From Eonycteris spelaea (Eukaryota > Chordata > Mammalia > Chiroptera > Pteropodidae), in contig PUFA01000727.1 in the NCBI GenBank assembly GCA_003508835.1, forward strand, positions 37,149-101,148: DNA of 64,000 bases. Reading direction: 5' to 3'. The position numbers and the translations under genes were made by a program. Each line of letters starts with the position of its first letter. The stretch's first letter is position 1. The notes beneath the pieces were generated by a model. It worked only from the letters and a program-made list of their open reading frames with translations, was not told the DNA's origin and did not search any database. This document shows, one piece after another, positions 1-10,544 of this stretch.

Positions 1-1240
1 TTTAATCCTGCTACTTTACTGAATCCATTTATCAGTTCCAATAGTTTTTTGGTGGAATCTTTAGGGTTCTTTTTATATAGTTCTCTCCTGTCATCTGCAA
101 ATAAAGACAATGTTACTTCTTTTCCAATTTGAATGACATTTATTTCTTTTCTTGTCTGATTGCTATGGCTAGGACTTCCAAGACTAGGTTGAATAAAAGT
201 GGTGAAAGTGGATATCCTTGTCTTGTACTTGATCTTAAGTAAAAGTCTTTTAGTGTTTCTCCATTGAGGAGGATGTTAGCTGTGGGTTTATCATATATGC
301 CCTTATTATGTTGAGGTATGTTCCCCCTATTCCCACTTTGCTGAGAGTTTTTTATCACAAATGAATGCTGGATTTTATTGAATGATTTTTCTGCATCTAT
401 TGATATGATTATACGATTTTTATCTTTCAATTTACTAATGTGGTGGATCACATTAATTGGTTTGTGGGTATTGAACCAATAAATACAGAAATAAATACAA
501 CTGTATTGTGGTTCATGATCTTTTTAATGTATTGCTGAATTTAGTTTGCTAATACTTTGTTAAGGATTTTTGCATATATGTTGATCAGGGAAATTGTCCT
601 ACAATTTTCTTTTCTTTTTTTTTTTTTGTAATATCTTTGTCTGGTTTTAGAATGAAGGTAATGGTGGCCTCATAAAATGAACTCAGAAGCCTTCCCTCCT
701 GTCAAATTATTTTTGAAATAGTTTGAAAAGAATAGGTGTTAATTCTTCTTTTAATATTTGGTAAAATTCACCTGTGAAACCATGCAGCCCAGAACTTTTG
801 TTTTTGATGATTTTTTTATTACTGGTTTAATCTTGTTAGTAGTGTTCAGTCAGTTCAGATTTTCTGATTCTTCTTGACTCAGTCTTAGAAGGTTGTATTG
901 TTTCTAGGAATGTATCCATTTCTTCCAGATTATCCAATTTATAGGCATATAATTGTTTGTAGTACTTTCTTTTACTCCTTTGTTTTTCTGTGGCATCAGT
1001 TGTCAATTCCACGCTTTCATTTCTAATTTTATTTATTTGAGCCCACTCTCTTTTTTTCTTGACGAGTCTGGTTAAAGATTTATCAATTTTTTTAATTTTT
1101 CAAAGAACCAGTTCTTGGTTTCATTGATCTTTTGTATTATTTTTTTAGATTCCATTTTGTTTATTTCTGCTCTGATTTTTATTATTTCCTTCTTCTACTC
1201 ACTTTAGGTTTTTGTTTACTGTTGATTTAGTTTTCTTAAG
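1..1240 (-). mobile_element. L1 ORF2 fragment (reverse transcriptase part), antisense
   Basis: Read on the minus strand, this is the central part of LINE-1 ORF2. The segment at 140-451 translates to recognisable reverse-transcriptase blocks: an IDAEK-type motif that here reads [11 protein letters not shown], an ILLNGE block, and a [12 protein letters not shown] block close to the family consensus. Minus-strand reading from about 1240 down to 450 gives the stretch upstream of the RT core ([11 protein letters not shown] words), broken by stops and frameshifts. The ORF2 5' end is missing beyond about 1240, and the element continues off the left edge. It is a dead copy, because the aspartate that normally follows AEKAF is replaced by N and the frame is disrupted. 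Confidence 0.9.
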
Positions 1241-2182
1241 TATTCAAAGACCTCATTAAAACAACATGAAGTACAACACATTATTTTGATAAAACATTGG
1301 CCTTTTCTAGACAGATTATTTTACAGGAAGGAAAAAACCCTTACAATCTCTTATTGCCAAGTGTAGACCATTAGTCCAAGAAAACTTTGTCCTTTTAAAA
1401 GAGAGAAAAACAAATTTAAATTTTGCACCAGCTTATTTTTTATATGAAACCTCATTCATTCAAATCTTACCCAGTTCTAACCATGCATTAAATTCCTTCC
1501 TTAAGGTTCCTTTTCCATAAACCTATACCTTTCTTTTCCTTCAGTAAAAATGCTTCTTCACACATTCTTTTACTGAAAACACACATCTTACTTTCCATGA
1601 GTATAGAGATGTTTCCCTTATGATTTATAATAGTTTCAATCACATATATTAGAAATTTTAACCCTTAGAAACTTTAATTTCTAATGAAATTAAATAGTAA
1701 ACAATTGAAAATTACCTGCTATGCCAACATTCTTTAGATTGGCAAATTTATGAATACATTTAATAATTTTTAAAAACAAATACCCTTTTTAAATAGCATG
1801 ATCTTCCAATTTATCTACCACAAGAAGCCAAAAAGAGATAAACCTATGTTCAGTAATTAATGTTTCACTATTTTATTTTATTTATAAATCATATAGATAT
1901 TCAATGAATTTCCATCACTTAACTTAGTGCCACTCTTAAGTTTTAACTTGCCAAAAAGATTTGGAAACTAACTTTAAGTATATATACCATAAAAACAAAA
2001 ATACTGTTGAAAAGTTCATCTAATAACTTTTAATCCCACTTACGTCTATTTAATTGTTTCCAACAACCATGTTTGAATTACCTACAAGAATTTAATTAGG
2101 CATTAGACAATGCCAGTCATCTTAAATTATTTTTCTGGCTGAATTTTTGAAAGAGATAACATGAACTTATTTGACTAATAAG
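1241..2182. other. Unannotated AT-rich DNA
   Basis: No coding pattern, RNA gene or repeat family that I recognise. It is strongly AT-rich with short homopolymer runs and separates two L1 fragments of opposite orientation. Confidence 0.5.
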
Positions 2183-2195
2183 CCAAGGTAGAAAA

Positions 2196-2733
2196 GACTT
2201 GAAACTCCATATTTGAAAAGATATTTGGACACTAATGTTCAGAACAGCATTATTCACGGTGGCCAGGACGTGGAAGCAACTGAAGTGTACTACTGTAGAT
2301 GATTGGCAAAAGAAGCTGTGGCATATATAATGGAAATTACTCAGCCATAAGAGGAGATGAAATACTGTCAGTTGCGACAACATGGATGGACCTTGAGATA
2401 ATCATGTTAAGCGAAATATGCCAGACAGAAAAAAATTGAAAATCACATATCACTTACATGTGGCATATAAACCTAAAAGCAACAGATGAACAAGACAAAC
2501 AGAGACTCATGGACATGGACTATATAGACTAGTGGTTACCAGAGGGTAGGGGTGGGGGGAGAGGGGAGGTAGATGAGGCAAAGGGGGTCAAATATGTGGT
2601 GACAGAAAGAAATCCAATCATAGGAGGTGAACACACAGTGTAAATATATATATATGCCTTACTGTTAAAGTGTACAGATGAAACATTGGATTTTGTTAAC
2701 CAATGTCACCATAAAAAATAATAAACAAACAAA
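2196..2733 (+). mobile_element. 5'-truncated L1, 3' end, with target-site duplication
   Basis: Sense-strand end of L1 ORF2 plus the 3' UTR. It holds the conserved block on an isolated workplace-like phrase (translating to words such as TWKQ, MEITQP, TWMDLE in broken frames), then a G-rich 3' UTR tract near 2530-2590 and an A-rich tail with AATAAACAAACAAA. The word CCAAGGTAGAA occurs immediately before (2183-2193) and after (2734-2744), which is the target-site duplication. The insertion therefore starts near 2196 and is a short, severely truncated copy. The 3' UTR type resembles L1s of laurasiatherian mammals. Confidence 0.85.
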
Positions 2734-2744
2734 CCAAGGTAGAA

Positions 2745-4684
2745 TAAAAGTTGTTCATCTTCATTATGTTTAATGTTTATAATTTTAAAAATATGCCTAT
2801 TTAATTAACCCAACAACCTTAAACTAGTTTTTATTCACCAAAAGCTATCTTAGATCATGTTAACTTGAAAACATTTGATTCATAAGCACTTATTTTTAAG
2901 CCAATTAAATAGAGCTCTTTAAAAAAATTAATTTTGTTAATATTATCCACAGGCAGAAAAATATCACACATCTACAATGTATATAGGCACATACACAAAC
3001 ATACAGACAAATGCAGAGACTTTTTAGCCTTGAGACTGGTACGATAATGGAGAACTCAATTTATAAGAGAACCATTGAATTAAAATTTTGTTGTAGCAGT
3101 TGGAATAAGTTGTTTACCTGCTCAGATGGCTAAAGCTTTTTTTTTTTTTTACTAATATTTGTAGGTAATATTTTTTAAAACTTCTCATTTGCCCAATTTC
3201 CTATTATTTCCTTCCCCTCTTTTTTCTTCTGTTAAACATTTTTATGTTGAAGATGAATCTTAGGTCCTAGAAAATATAGAGTAGAAAATCTACTTCACAA
3301 AGGCACAGAGAAAGTATCTAAGTTTTCTCCAAGATGGAGTTCTATGGGTATATTTGCCTATTATCAGAGGTCCAGGGAAATTGTTATTTAATTTTTTTCT
3401 TCTTTTTATTAATTGCAAGACAATTCAATTTCTAACCTCCCATTATTTACAAGCATTTTGAGATGAATAGGCAATGTTTGAGTATTGATGAAGATAGGTG
3501 GATATTTAATTGTTTCTAGAGTTGCAAGTCTGGTTTTGCAAAGATTTGCAAGACAAGGCAATTGTTTCCAGTTCCCCAAATAAATTGGACTACAGCCTGG
3601 ATATCAAGAAGTTTACCCACCCATCAACTAAACTTGCCTCTGTATATCAGGAAGACTTCCAAGTAAGATATAAATCACAAGATTTTTACATTCTAGAATA
3701 TAGTATGCTTTAAAAAAAAATCTATCTAAAGTGTTTAACAAAGGCTTTCTGATGCTCTTCTTGCTGAGTGCATAATTTAACCTTAGACCAATTCGTTTGG
3801 GGTTGGGGTTCCCAGGGAGCTTTCCAGGTAATCTTTTCAGTTCCTTTCTAACTTTGATAGGATCTAATGAAAATGGAGTAAAACAAACTTTATAATTTAG
3901 AAGATTTGCTTCAATATAAAAGACATGAATTATCTGTGATGGTGGGGATAGGGAGTCCAGAATATATCCAAAAGGATGGTGTATAGTAAGGCCTGAAGCT
4001 GGCAGAGCCTGATTTTAGAGCCTAACAACAACAACAAAAGCCTTATTGTCCATCCTGGGTGATTCAGCTAAATTTATTTACTTTTAGCATTTACATGAGT
4101 AACTTTAAAGCCTAAGGATTATGCTGGAGTGCTCTCTGTAAATCTTGTATGGAAAGGGAACATTAAACAGAAAGCTGGTGTTTAAGGAATTTTCTAGAAA
4201 GGTGAAAAGAGTTAAGAGAATTCACTGAGGAGATAGGGCTGGGTTTTAAGAATGAGAACTTATATTGGATGTGAACTTCAATTTTGTTCTAAATTTAATT
4301 TCTGAAAACTTAGGAGTCTCAGGGGAATCTCTAAAGTCTAGCAGTTATAATTTTATCTATTTTTAATGTGATCTTTCTATAGGTACCAATAAAATAATTA
4401 TTTAAAATGAAAGTTCTATAAAACTCTTTTCAGTTTACAAGTTTTTCTAGTTCAAAGGATCCCTTGTCTGACTATTGATGAGTAGGAGCTTCTCAATAGT
4501 GACTCAAACCAATAAATATTTTTATGGCTTAACCATGAATGCAAGAGGCATCCACAAAGAAGGTACAAAAGAATGCAGCCCTCACAAGACCCAAAAAGTT
4601 CATTCCCAAAGACAGTATAAGAAAGCAAAAGCCCTTCATTGCTACAAGCAAGAATGGTATAGTAGGAATGATATCTCCAGTCTC
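2745..4684. other. Unannotated AT-rich DNA left of the provirus
   Basis: No convincing gene or repeat seen. A T-run lies near 3137-3149. Short open frames at 3510-3713 and 4452-4702 occur on both strands without codon bias or recognisable motifs, and I treat them as chance. Confidence 0.5.
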
Positions 4685-4688
4685 CCAC

Positions 4689-4990
4689 TGTTAAGGGTTT
4701 AAAATTTTCAAGTGAGCCAACTTCTGCTTCTGTAATCTGCTTGCTTGTTTGATGTTAACCAGGGTGTGGTAATCTGCTCAAAGATATGCTAAGAGACAAC
4801 TTCTGCTTCTGTAATCTGCTTGCTTTATGTTAACCAGAGTGGTTCTAGGCTTTATAAACTGCTTCTTTTTGGGAGCTCAGGACTGATCTCTAACCCTGCC
4901 TGGTAGAGAGTCAGTTGCCAATTGGCTAATAAAGGCTCACAATTCATCTCAATTGGCCCTGTGGGTCTTAGATTTGATCACACCACAACA
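4689..4990 (+). repeat. Provirus 5' LTR, with a tandem repeat in U3
   Basis: Begins TGTTAAGGG and ends ACAACA (TG...CA). It contains a TATAAA box at 4853-4858 and an AATAAA polyadenylation signal at 4928-4933, so U3, R and U5 are in the usual order. The LTR is 76 bp longer than its partner because a block starting CAACTTCTGCTTCTG occurs twice, at 4718 and 4797 (79-bp period). The two units are imperfect copies. The 3' LTR has only one unit. Confidence 0.9.
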
Positions 4991-5573
4991 TTTGGGGCCC
5001 TGGCGAAATCTCTCCAGAGGGGGAGATCTCCTAAGACCCACAACCCCGGCCACCTTGGGCGAAGACCTGCCCCGTCCAGGGGATGACCACTGAGAGATGT
5101 TCTTCAGCCCTGGACGCCAGGTGGACTCGCCCAGGAGGGCAGGTGGACAAAAGGTTCAATTCTGTAACAACTGGGCATGAGCCATCTGGAGCAGCTTCAC
5201 CGGTGAGTCAGACTGCACTACAGGTATCCAGGTTTTTGTGTATCTGTCTGTCAGTGGGCCCTAAAGAGAACTAGTGGAAGGCTGGACACAGCAATACTTC
5301 CCTAGTTTGGTCAAGGTCTGAGTCATCAGACTTGACTTCAGGTTTTTGAGTATACTACTAGCGTTTTGTATTCTGTATTGTGTCTGTCTGTCCAGACTGG
5401 TTCTTGTCTTGTCTGTATTGTGTCTGTCTGTCTGGACTGGTCGAATGTACTATTTTCCTTAGGTCTGGCCTCAATGGCCCCGTCCGACAAGACCCTGGGT
5501 CAGTGGCTGATCTTAGCCCTGGCTTATTTGGCTTTTGTGGAGATTTTCTCCTTTCTTGCCTATTTTTACTAAC
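4991..5573 (+). other. Provirus leader (primer-binding region, donor site, repeats)
   Basis: Directly after the LTR comes TTTGGGGCCCTGGCG, in the position of the tRNA primer-binding site. It begins like a proline-tRNA site (TGGGG) but diverges afterwards, so the primer is uncertain. A good splice-donor word, CCGGTGAGTCAG, lies near 5200-5211. Between 5370 and 5445 the phrase TGTATTGTGTCTGTCTGTC appears twice in tandem. No intact leader protein frame is apparent. Confidence 0.6.
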
Positions 5574-5829
5574 ATGGGTCAGGCTTCTTCCTTGAATCGT
5601 ACTACCCCACTTCAGTGCCTCCTTAACCATTTTAAGAATTTCAGGAGACGAGCCTAATCCTACGGAGCTAGCGTTACTCCCTTCCACCTTCAGAGGTTCT
5701 GCCAGTTAGATTGGCCCACATTTAGACAGGGTGGCCATCAGAGGGGTCACTCGACCTGCAAACAGCCTTTCAGGTGCAGAATATTATCTATGGTAATCAC
5801 AGGCTTCTTTTAAAACAGCACGGAAAGGC
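5574..5829 (+). pseudogene. gag remnant: matrix N-terminus
   Basis: The ATG at 5574 opens a frame starting Met-Gly-Gln, the myristoylation-type start of gammaretroviral Gag, followed by about 20 matrix-like residues. A stop codon then interrupts it near 5655. Further matrix-like words (for example WPTFRQGG) appear in another frame up to about 5800. Viral resemblance is lost after that. The gene is broken by a frameshift and by the foreign segment that follows. Only the N-terminal quarter or so of a usual Gag is represented here. Confidence 0.7.
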
Positions 5830-8117
5830 TTAAATTGGAATTTGTGGGCAGTGAGGATGCACTGAAGATTTTGATGGCAGTGACTTCCATTTAATGTGCG
5901 CTTTCGGTGTCCCTAGCAGTGTGCTAGGTGCTTTGGGTTGCTGCGGCATTTAACTTTTGACAACGTTCTTTCGTTCAGTGGTTCAGCACCTGTCATGTGC
6001 CTGATGCATAGCGGTAGGGTGCTAGCTGTTTTTTATTCTTATTTTGCAGGTGAGGAAACTGAGGTACAGAAAGTTTAAATAATTTACCCAGTGATGGAAG
6101 TGAGTTTGTTTTTGATATTGAAAATACAAGAGTTGAAGAAGCTAATAGGGGCCTGTTGGGCTAATCCTTCTTTATATTTTAGATTAGAGTGGGGGAAGAG
6201 CAGTACGAAAATGGTTACGTAAATAGGGATTAAAAGCGAAGATGTCATTGAAAGCTAGTGAAGTGATGATTGTACATTTGTATTGGAGATTTGGGTCTAA
6301 AGAGTGACTAAACATAAATTTGATTAAAGGTTCACAAAGTATCTGTAAGGCAGAATTCTAAATAATAAAGTCTCCTTTCTAACTAGTTCTTCAGTTTAGG
6401 TTAGAATTTATTTCTATAGGAAAATAAATTTGTAAAAGAGCTCTGCTTTAATTGGTTTAGAAAGAAATAAGCTTATAGAGAAATTAAGTCTTCCTAAAAT
6501 TGTCAGAAAAATAGAAACTAATCCAAATGTTTTTGTTTTATCAAGTCTATACGATCTGAGATAATCTTTGGTAATAAGGATAGTTTAATAGTGTAGGTTA
6601 AGTAAAAATAGGTATGTCTTCAAGTTGTCAGACACATAATTTTATTCTACCTGTGTTTATTGGTCAAATAAGTTTATGCTATTTCTACTAGTTGTTTAAG
6701 ATTATAAAAATTATAAATTCAACCTAAAAGCTTATAAATGAGTATTGATGTTTAAAATAGTTTCCAAATTGTTTTGGCAAAATACTTAGTTTACCATAAT
6801 TTTATTATATTTGAAAAATTGTACTATGAAAAAACATATGCCTTTAAAAATTATAAAATTGGTATATTCATAAATTTGTTAATCTATTGAATGCTGATAT
6901 AAAGAAGACATTTACAATTGCCCACTTCATTGTTTTCTCTAGAAATTAAGGCTACTAAGAGTTATGAATCTTTGTATATGTAAATTAATTGCTAGGAATA
7001 ATACAAGGGAAGGAAAAAAATCTGTATGCAAAATATGCAAGGAAAATAAAATGTGTTTTGAGATATGAAGGATGTGTTTTTTAAGAAAAAGGAGAGTAAT
7101 TTTATCCTAAAATAGTTTCAGGTTATTTAAAGTTCGTTTGAGGCACAAAAGAGGAAAATAAAGGACCAAAACATAGGTGAATATATGAAGTTGTAAAGGA
7201 AAAGAGAAAGAGAAAATCTTGTTTTATATGGTCAAGTTGGCTAAAATGAAATGTATTTATCATAAGGTTTTAAAAGGAACTTTAATATCAACAGTGTACT
7301 GACACAAAAATGGAGTTTGTATTATTAGTCTGTTCCTAATAAGAGAGTGTAAAGATTTTTCTTTGCCTGTGAGGAATACACTTAGGAAACAAAGATTCTA
7401 TATCTTATCAAAAGAATTTATTGTGCTTCATAGTCTTATTATGTCTTTGATTACTTAAAAAACTGATTCTTCTTAATATTAAGAGTGCTAAAGTTTTTTT
7501 ATCTAGTCATATTTACCTTTGAAATCTTTTATTATCACTTTGGCTAAATAGATAACTAAGTATTGTTTCATAGTGAGTGGCCTGTGATCCTATTTAATCA
7601 GGTGATCAAACCTTGTGACATTATGACAAATTTCCCAACATAAAGTGTAAATGAGATCTTTTTGTTTTATCTTGAAATAACTTTGAGACTTCCCAGAGGA
7701 CACCTGGAAAATCTCCAAGGTTTGGTTTTGTCACTTTGTAAGAGAAATGTTAAGCTAATTCAGTCTATTTGATATATTAAGCATTGTCAAGTAATAAATG
7801 ATGCTTAACCTTCTTTAGGTTACATTTTTATGAATATATGTTACTGACACAAGTGTTTCAGAAATTGTATAAAGTTCCTAGAGATTTGTCAATATTTTTG
7901 CTATTCATATGTCCTTGTATAATGGTATCAGTCATAATTTCAATTATAAATTGTTGTATGTCATGAATATCAAGAATGGACCTGACTATTCAGAAACAAA
8001 GGGCTTATAGAGAAGCAAAGGGCATGGCTCTGATTTGGGCCATGACAGTAAAACTATTACATAATTAGATAGCTATGATTTGGGTGAATATGTGGTCTTG
8101 ATATTGAAATTGGAATT
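5830..8117. other. Non-viral, AT-rich segment inside the provirus
   Basis: About 2.3 kb between the gag matrix and capsid remnants shows no retroviral protein similarity in any frame. It is much more AT-rich than the viral parts on either side. Its first 270 bases look like an ancient MIR/L2-type repeat. No long reading frame, no poly(A) tail and no clear target duplication were found at its borders, which are approximate (plus or minus 50 bp). It may be host DNA picked up by the virus or DNA inserted after integration. Confidence 0.6.
5870..6100 (-). repeat. MIR-like SINE fragment within the provirus
   Basis: The plus strand carries the reverse complement of a MIR: a GTGCTAGGTGCTTTGGG-like block, CAGCACCTGTCATGTGCCTG, then a conserved core reading AGGTGAGGAAACTGAGGTAC at about 6048-6067, followed by AATAATTTACCCAG. 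The GAGGAAACTGAGG core is highly diagnostic. MIRs stopped moving before placental orders split, so this sequence is far older than the provirus that contains it. Confidence 0.75.
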
Positions 8118-8885
8118 TTGGATAACAGGAAAGATCTGTATAACTGGAAACATCAAAACCCTTCTTTCTCAGAGAAACCACAGGGACTGATCTCTCCCTT
8201 GGAGACTTATTTACTCATCAGCCAACCTGGGATGACTGTCAGCAGCTCCTCCAGGTCCTTTTTAACTCAGAGGAATGAGAGCAGATCCTCCAAGAAGATG
8301 CCAAAGCCATGTTAGAGCTGAATGGGCAGCCCACCACCAATCCTACCCATGTCCATCATGTCCTTCCGAATACCTGTCAACCCTGGGACCCCAACACCGA
8401 ACAGGGTAAGGAGGCTCCCAAAGGATATTGCCAGCTTCTGCTCCAGGGCCTCCGGTCTGCTGTCCAATGACCCATTAACTTATCTAAGGTAAGTCAGGTC
8501 ATCCAAACTAAGGATGAATCACTGGTGGCGTTCCTGGAACGACTCTTAGAGTCGTACCAGTTGTATACCCTATTGACTCGGAGGACCCTAATAATAGGAG
8601 GGCTGTGAATTTAGCCTTTGTCAGTCAGTCAGTCCCAGATATTAGAAAGAAACTGAAGAGGATGGAAGAGTTTGAAGGAAAGAACCTGTCTGAGCTAGTC
8701 GAGATAGCCCAATAAGTATTCAACAATAGAGATGAGGTAGATATAGCACAGACTAAGAAGATGACCAAGATCTTGCTTGTAACCATGCAAGGAGTCCAGC
8801 CAAAGGGACTACCAGGAAAAGGCCGAGGCCAAAAACAGGCACCCAGGGCGAACAATGGACCCAGGAGAGTCAGGTTAGAGAAGGA
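8118..8885 (+). pseudogene. gag remnant: capsid and nucleocapsid
   Basis: Viral similarity resumes with DLYNWK at about 8132, a hallmark of the gammaretroviral capsid, followed by further capsid words. The major homology region is visible near 8514-8560 as ESLVAFLERLLESY. A lysine/arginine- and glycine-rich stretch near 8790-8870 corresponds to the Gag C-terminus. Several in-frame stops (near 8276, 8468, 8605 and 8710) and frame changes interrupt it. The next similarity downstream is the RNase H C-terminus, so the gag-pro-pol junction is deleted. Confidence 0.8.
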
Positions 8886-8888
8886 CCA

Positions 8889-9197
8889 ATGAAGAATAAG
8901 GAAGAAATATTAGCCCTTCTTGAGGCAATTTGGCTGCCAAAGAAAGTGGCAATCATCCATTGCCCAGGGCACCAGAACTCGGGCTTTGAGGTAGAACAAG
9001 GCAACTCCTTTGCTGATCAGACAGCAAAGGAGGCTGCTCGAAAACTAGTGGGGCCAATTGACATTCTGCCAGCCCTACCGCCCAGGATGCTAACGGACAC
9101 CCCTACCTACACTGCAGGGGAGTTGAACTATACAACAAGCTGGGAGGTAAAGAGGAATCTACTGGGTGGGTTAGGCTCCTGGACGGCCGCATTGTAG
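8889..9197 (+). pseudogene. pol remnant: RNase H C-terminus
   Basis: A 102-codon frame matches the C-terminal part of retroviral RNase H. Visible motifs are KNKEEILALLEAIWLPK, IIHCPGHQ (with the conserved HCPGHQ words) and FADQTAKEAA containing the late catalytic-region aspartate. The frame's ATG is accidental, since the real polypeptide would be entered from upstream pol. Protease, reverse transcriptase and most of RNase H are missing, implying an internal deletion of roughly 2.5 kb or more between this and gag. Confidence 0.85.
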
Positions 9198-9990
9198 TAC
9201 CTGAGGACTTGAGCTGAGACTTATAACCCAGGTTCACCAAAGCACTCACTTAGGAGGAACCAAGTTAATTGAATGGTTGAAAAGAGACTATTACATCCTG
9301 GGGCTGCAACGAATGGCCAAGTAGGTATCAGCCCGGTACCACATTTGCGTGGACAGGCACCGGGGGAACATTGGGAGTTGGATTTCACTGAGGTCAGCCC
9401 GGGAAACTTCGGATTCAAGTACTTGCTTGTGTTCATTGTTCAGGATGGACTGAAGCCTTCCCCACCAATCAGGAGACCGCTCAGGTAGTAGCAAAGAAAT
9501 TAATCTCGACATAGTGCATCGATTTGGCCTGCCCATAACACTGGGGTCCAACAACGGCCCAGTGTTCATCGCCCCCACCAGCCAATCTCTAGCAAAGGTG
9601 TTAGGCACCAATTGGAAATTACATTGCATTTATAGGCCTCAGAGTTCAAGGCAAGTAGAAAGAATGCATAGAACCTTGAAAGAAACCTTAACTAAGTTCA
9701 AGCTAGAAACTGGTGAAAACTGGATGAGTCTCCTCCCCTTTGCCCTGTTAAGGGCATGGTGCACACTTTATTGTAAGGGCATAAATAATGCTTGGAAGAC
9801 CCCCACCTCTCCTCCCCAAGTTAGGGGAAGAAAAGTTAACAGAAGTTAAGTCTTTACAGGCCCTCCACCTCACATGGCAGGAGACCCACCAACTGGTCTC
9901 TGTCACAAGAACAACCGCTCAGCATCCAGTCTAGCCACACGACCATGCTCCAGGTGATTGGCTCTTGAGCCTCGCTGGGATGGACCTTTA
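9198..9990 (+). pseudogene. pol remnant: integrase, catalytic residue lost
   Basis: The integrase N-terminal region is followed by the DDE core. The first catalytic aspartate sits in LDFTEV (codon 9381-9383). The second should be in GSDNG but reads GSNNG (9550-9552, Asp to Asn). The third, Glu, is kept in [14 protein letters not shown] (9658-9660). The Asn-to-Glu spacing is 36 codons, which is the classic D(35)E. Stops and frameshifts near 9330, 9490 and 9850 break the gene. C-terminal domain words (EPRWDGP) appear at about 9970-9990. The enzyme cannot be active. Confidence 0.85.
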
Positions 9991-10314
9991 AGGTAGCTGA
10001 ATGCTGTCATTGGATTCTGCACATCCACCACAGACATCAGAACAATGAACCCTGCATTGGACAGAGGACCCACTAAAGATAAAACTATTAAGGGTCCAGT
10101 CTGGACCATCTTAATTCTCTCTGTCCTAAAGTAAGGGGGTCTTTGTATGGCTTTAGGTGAAACCTGACAGAATAGGAGAGGATTAGACCTACTGTTAACT
10201 ACATATGTCAAAAAAGGGTGTAGGCAGTGAAACTCATGGTTCTCAGAACTCACTACCCACCGTTCCAGGTTGTCGAATCAATGATTTGAATTTCCCTAGA
10301 AAACCAGTGGGAAA
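9991..10314 (+). pseudogene. Degenerate 3' coding tail before the 3' LTR
   Basis: This holds the end of the integrase frame and perhaps a few codons of env, with multiple stops. No surface or transmembrane envelope domain is recognisable, and the length is far below a full env. A purine-rich patch AAAACCAGTGGGAAATG (10300-10316) directly before the LTR is in the position of the polypurine tract but is degraded. Confidence 0.5.
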
Positions 10315-10540
10315 TGTTAAGGGTGGAAAATTTTCAAGTGGGCAAACTTCTGCTTAGGTAATCTGTTTGCTTTATGTTAACCAGAGTGGTTCTAGGCTTT
10401 ATAAACTACTTCTTTTGGGAGCTTGGGACTGATCTCCTCTAACCCTGCATGGTAGAGAGTCAGTCACCAGTCAGCTAATAAAGGCTCACACTTCATCTCA
10501 ATTGGCTCTGTGGGTCTTAGATTTGATCCACACCACAATA
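10315..10540 (+). repeat. Provirus 3' LTR
   Basis: Starts TGTTAAGGG like the 5' LTR and ends ACAATA, where the terminal CA has changed to TA. TATAAA lies at 10400-10405 and AATAAA at 10477-10482. It has a single copy of the U3 unit that is duplicated in the 5' LTR. It is followed at once by the CCAC target duplicate. Confidence 0.9.
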
Positions 10541-10544
10541 CCAC

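Larger units (their letters stand above)
4689..10540 (+). mobile_element. Endogenous gammaretrovirus-like provirus, defective, with two LTRs
   Basis: Two related LTRs in direct orientation (4689-4990 and 10315-10540) enclose remnants of gag and pol. The 4-bp word CCAC directly flanks both ends (4685-4688 and 10541-10544), as expected for gammaretroviral integration. Internal order is leader, gag matrix start, a 2.3-kb apparently non-viral segment, gag capsid/nucleocapsid, RNase H C-terminus, integrase, a short degenerate tail, 3' LTR. Protease, reverse transcriptase and nearly all of env are missing. By hand I count about 15 substitutions over about 190 alignable LTR bases (roughly 8%), so it is an old insertion of the order of tens of millions of years under typical mammalian rates. 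It cannot make infectious virus: every reading frame is broken and major domains are absent. Confidence 0.9.

Noticed and set aside
8625..10253. Minus-strand frames across the provirus (8625-8855, 9221-9436, 9291-9629, 9903-10253)
   Set aside because: Antisense shadows of gag and pol, without motifs.
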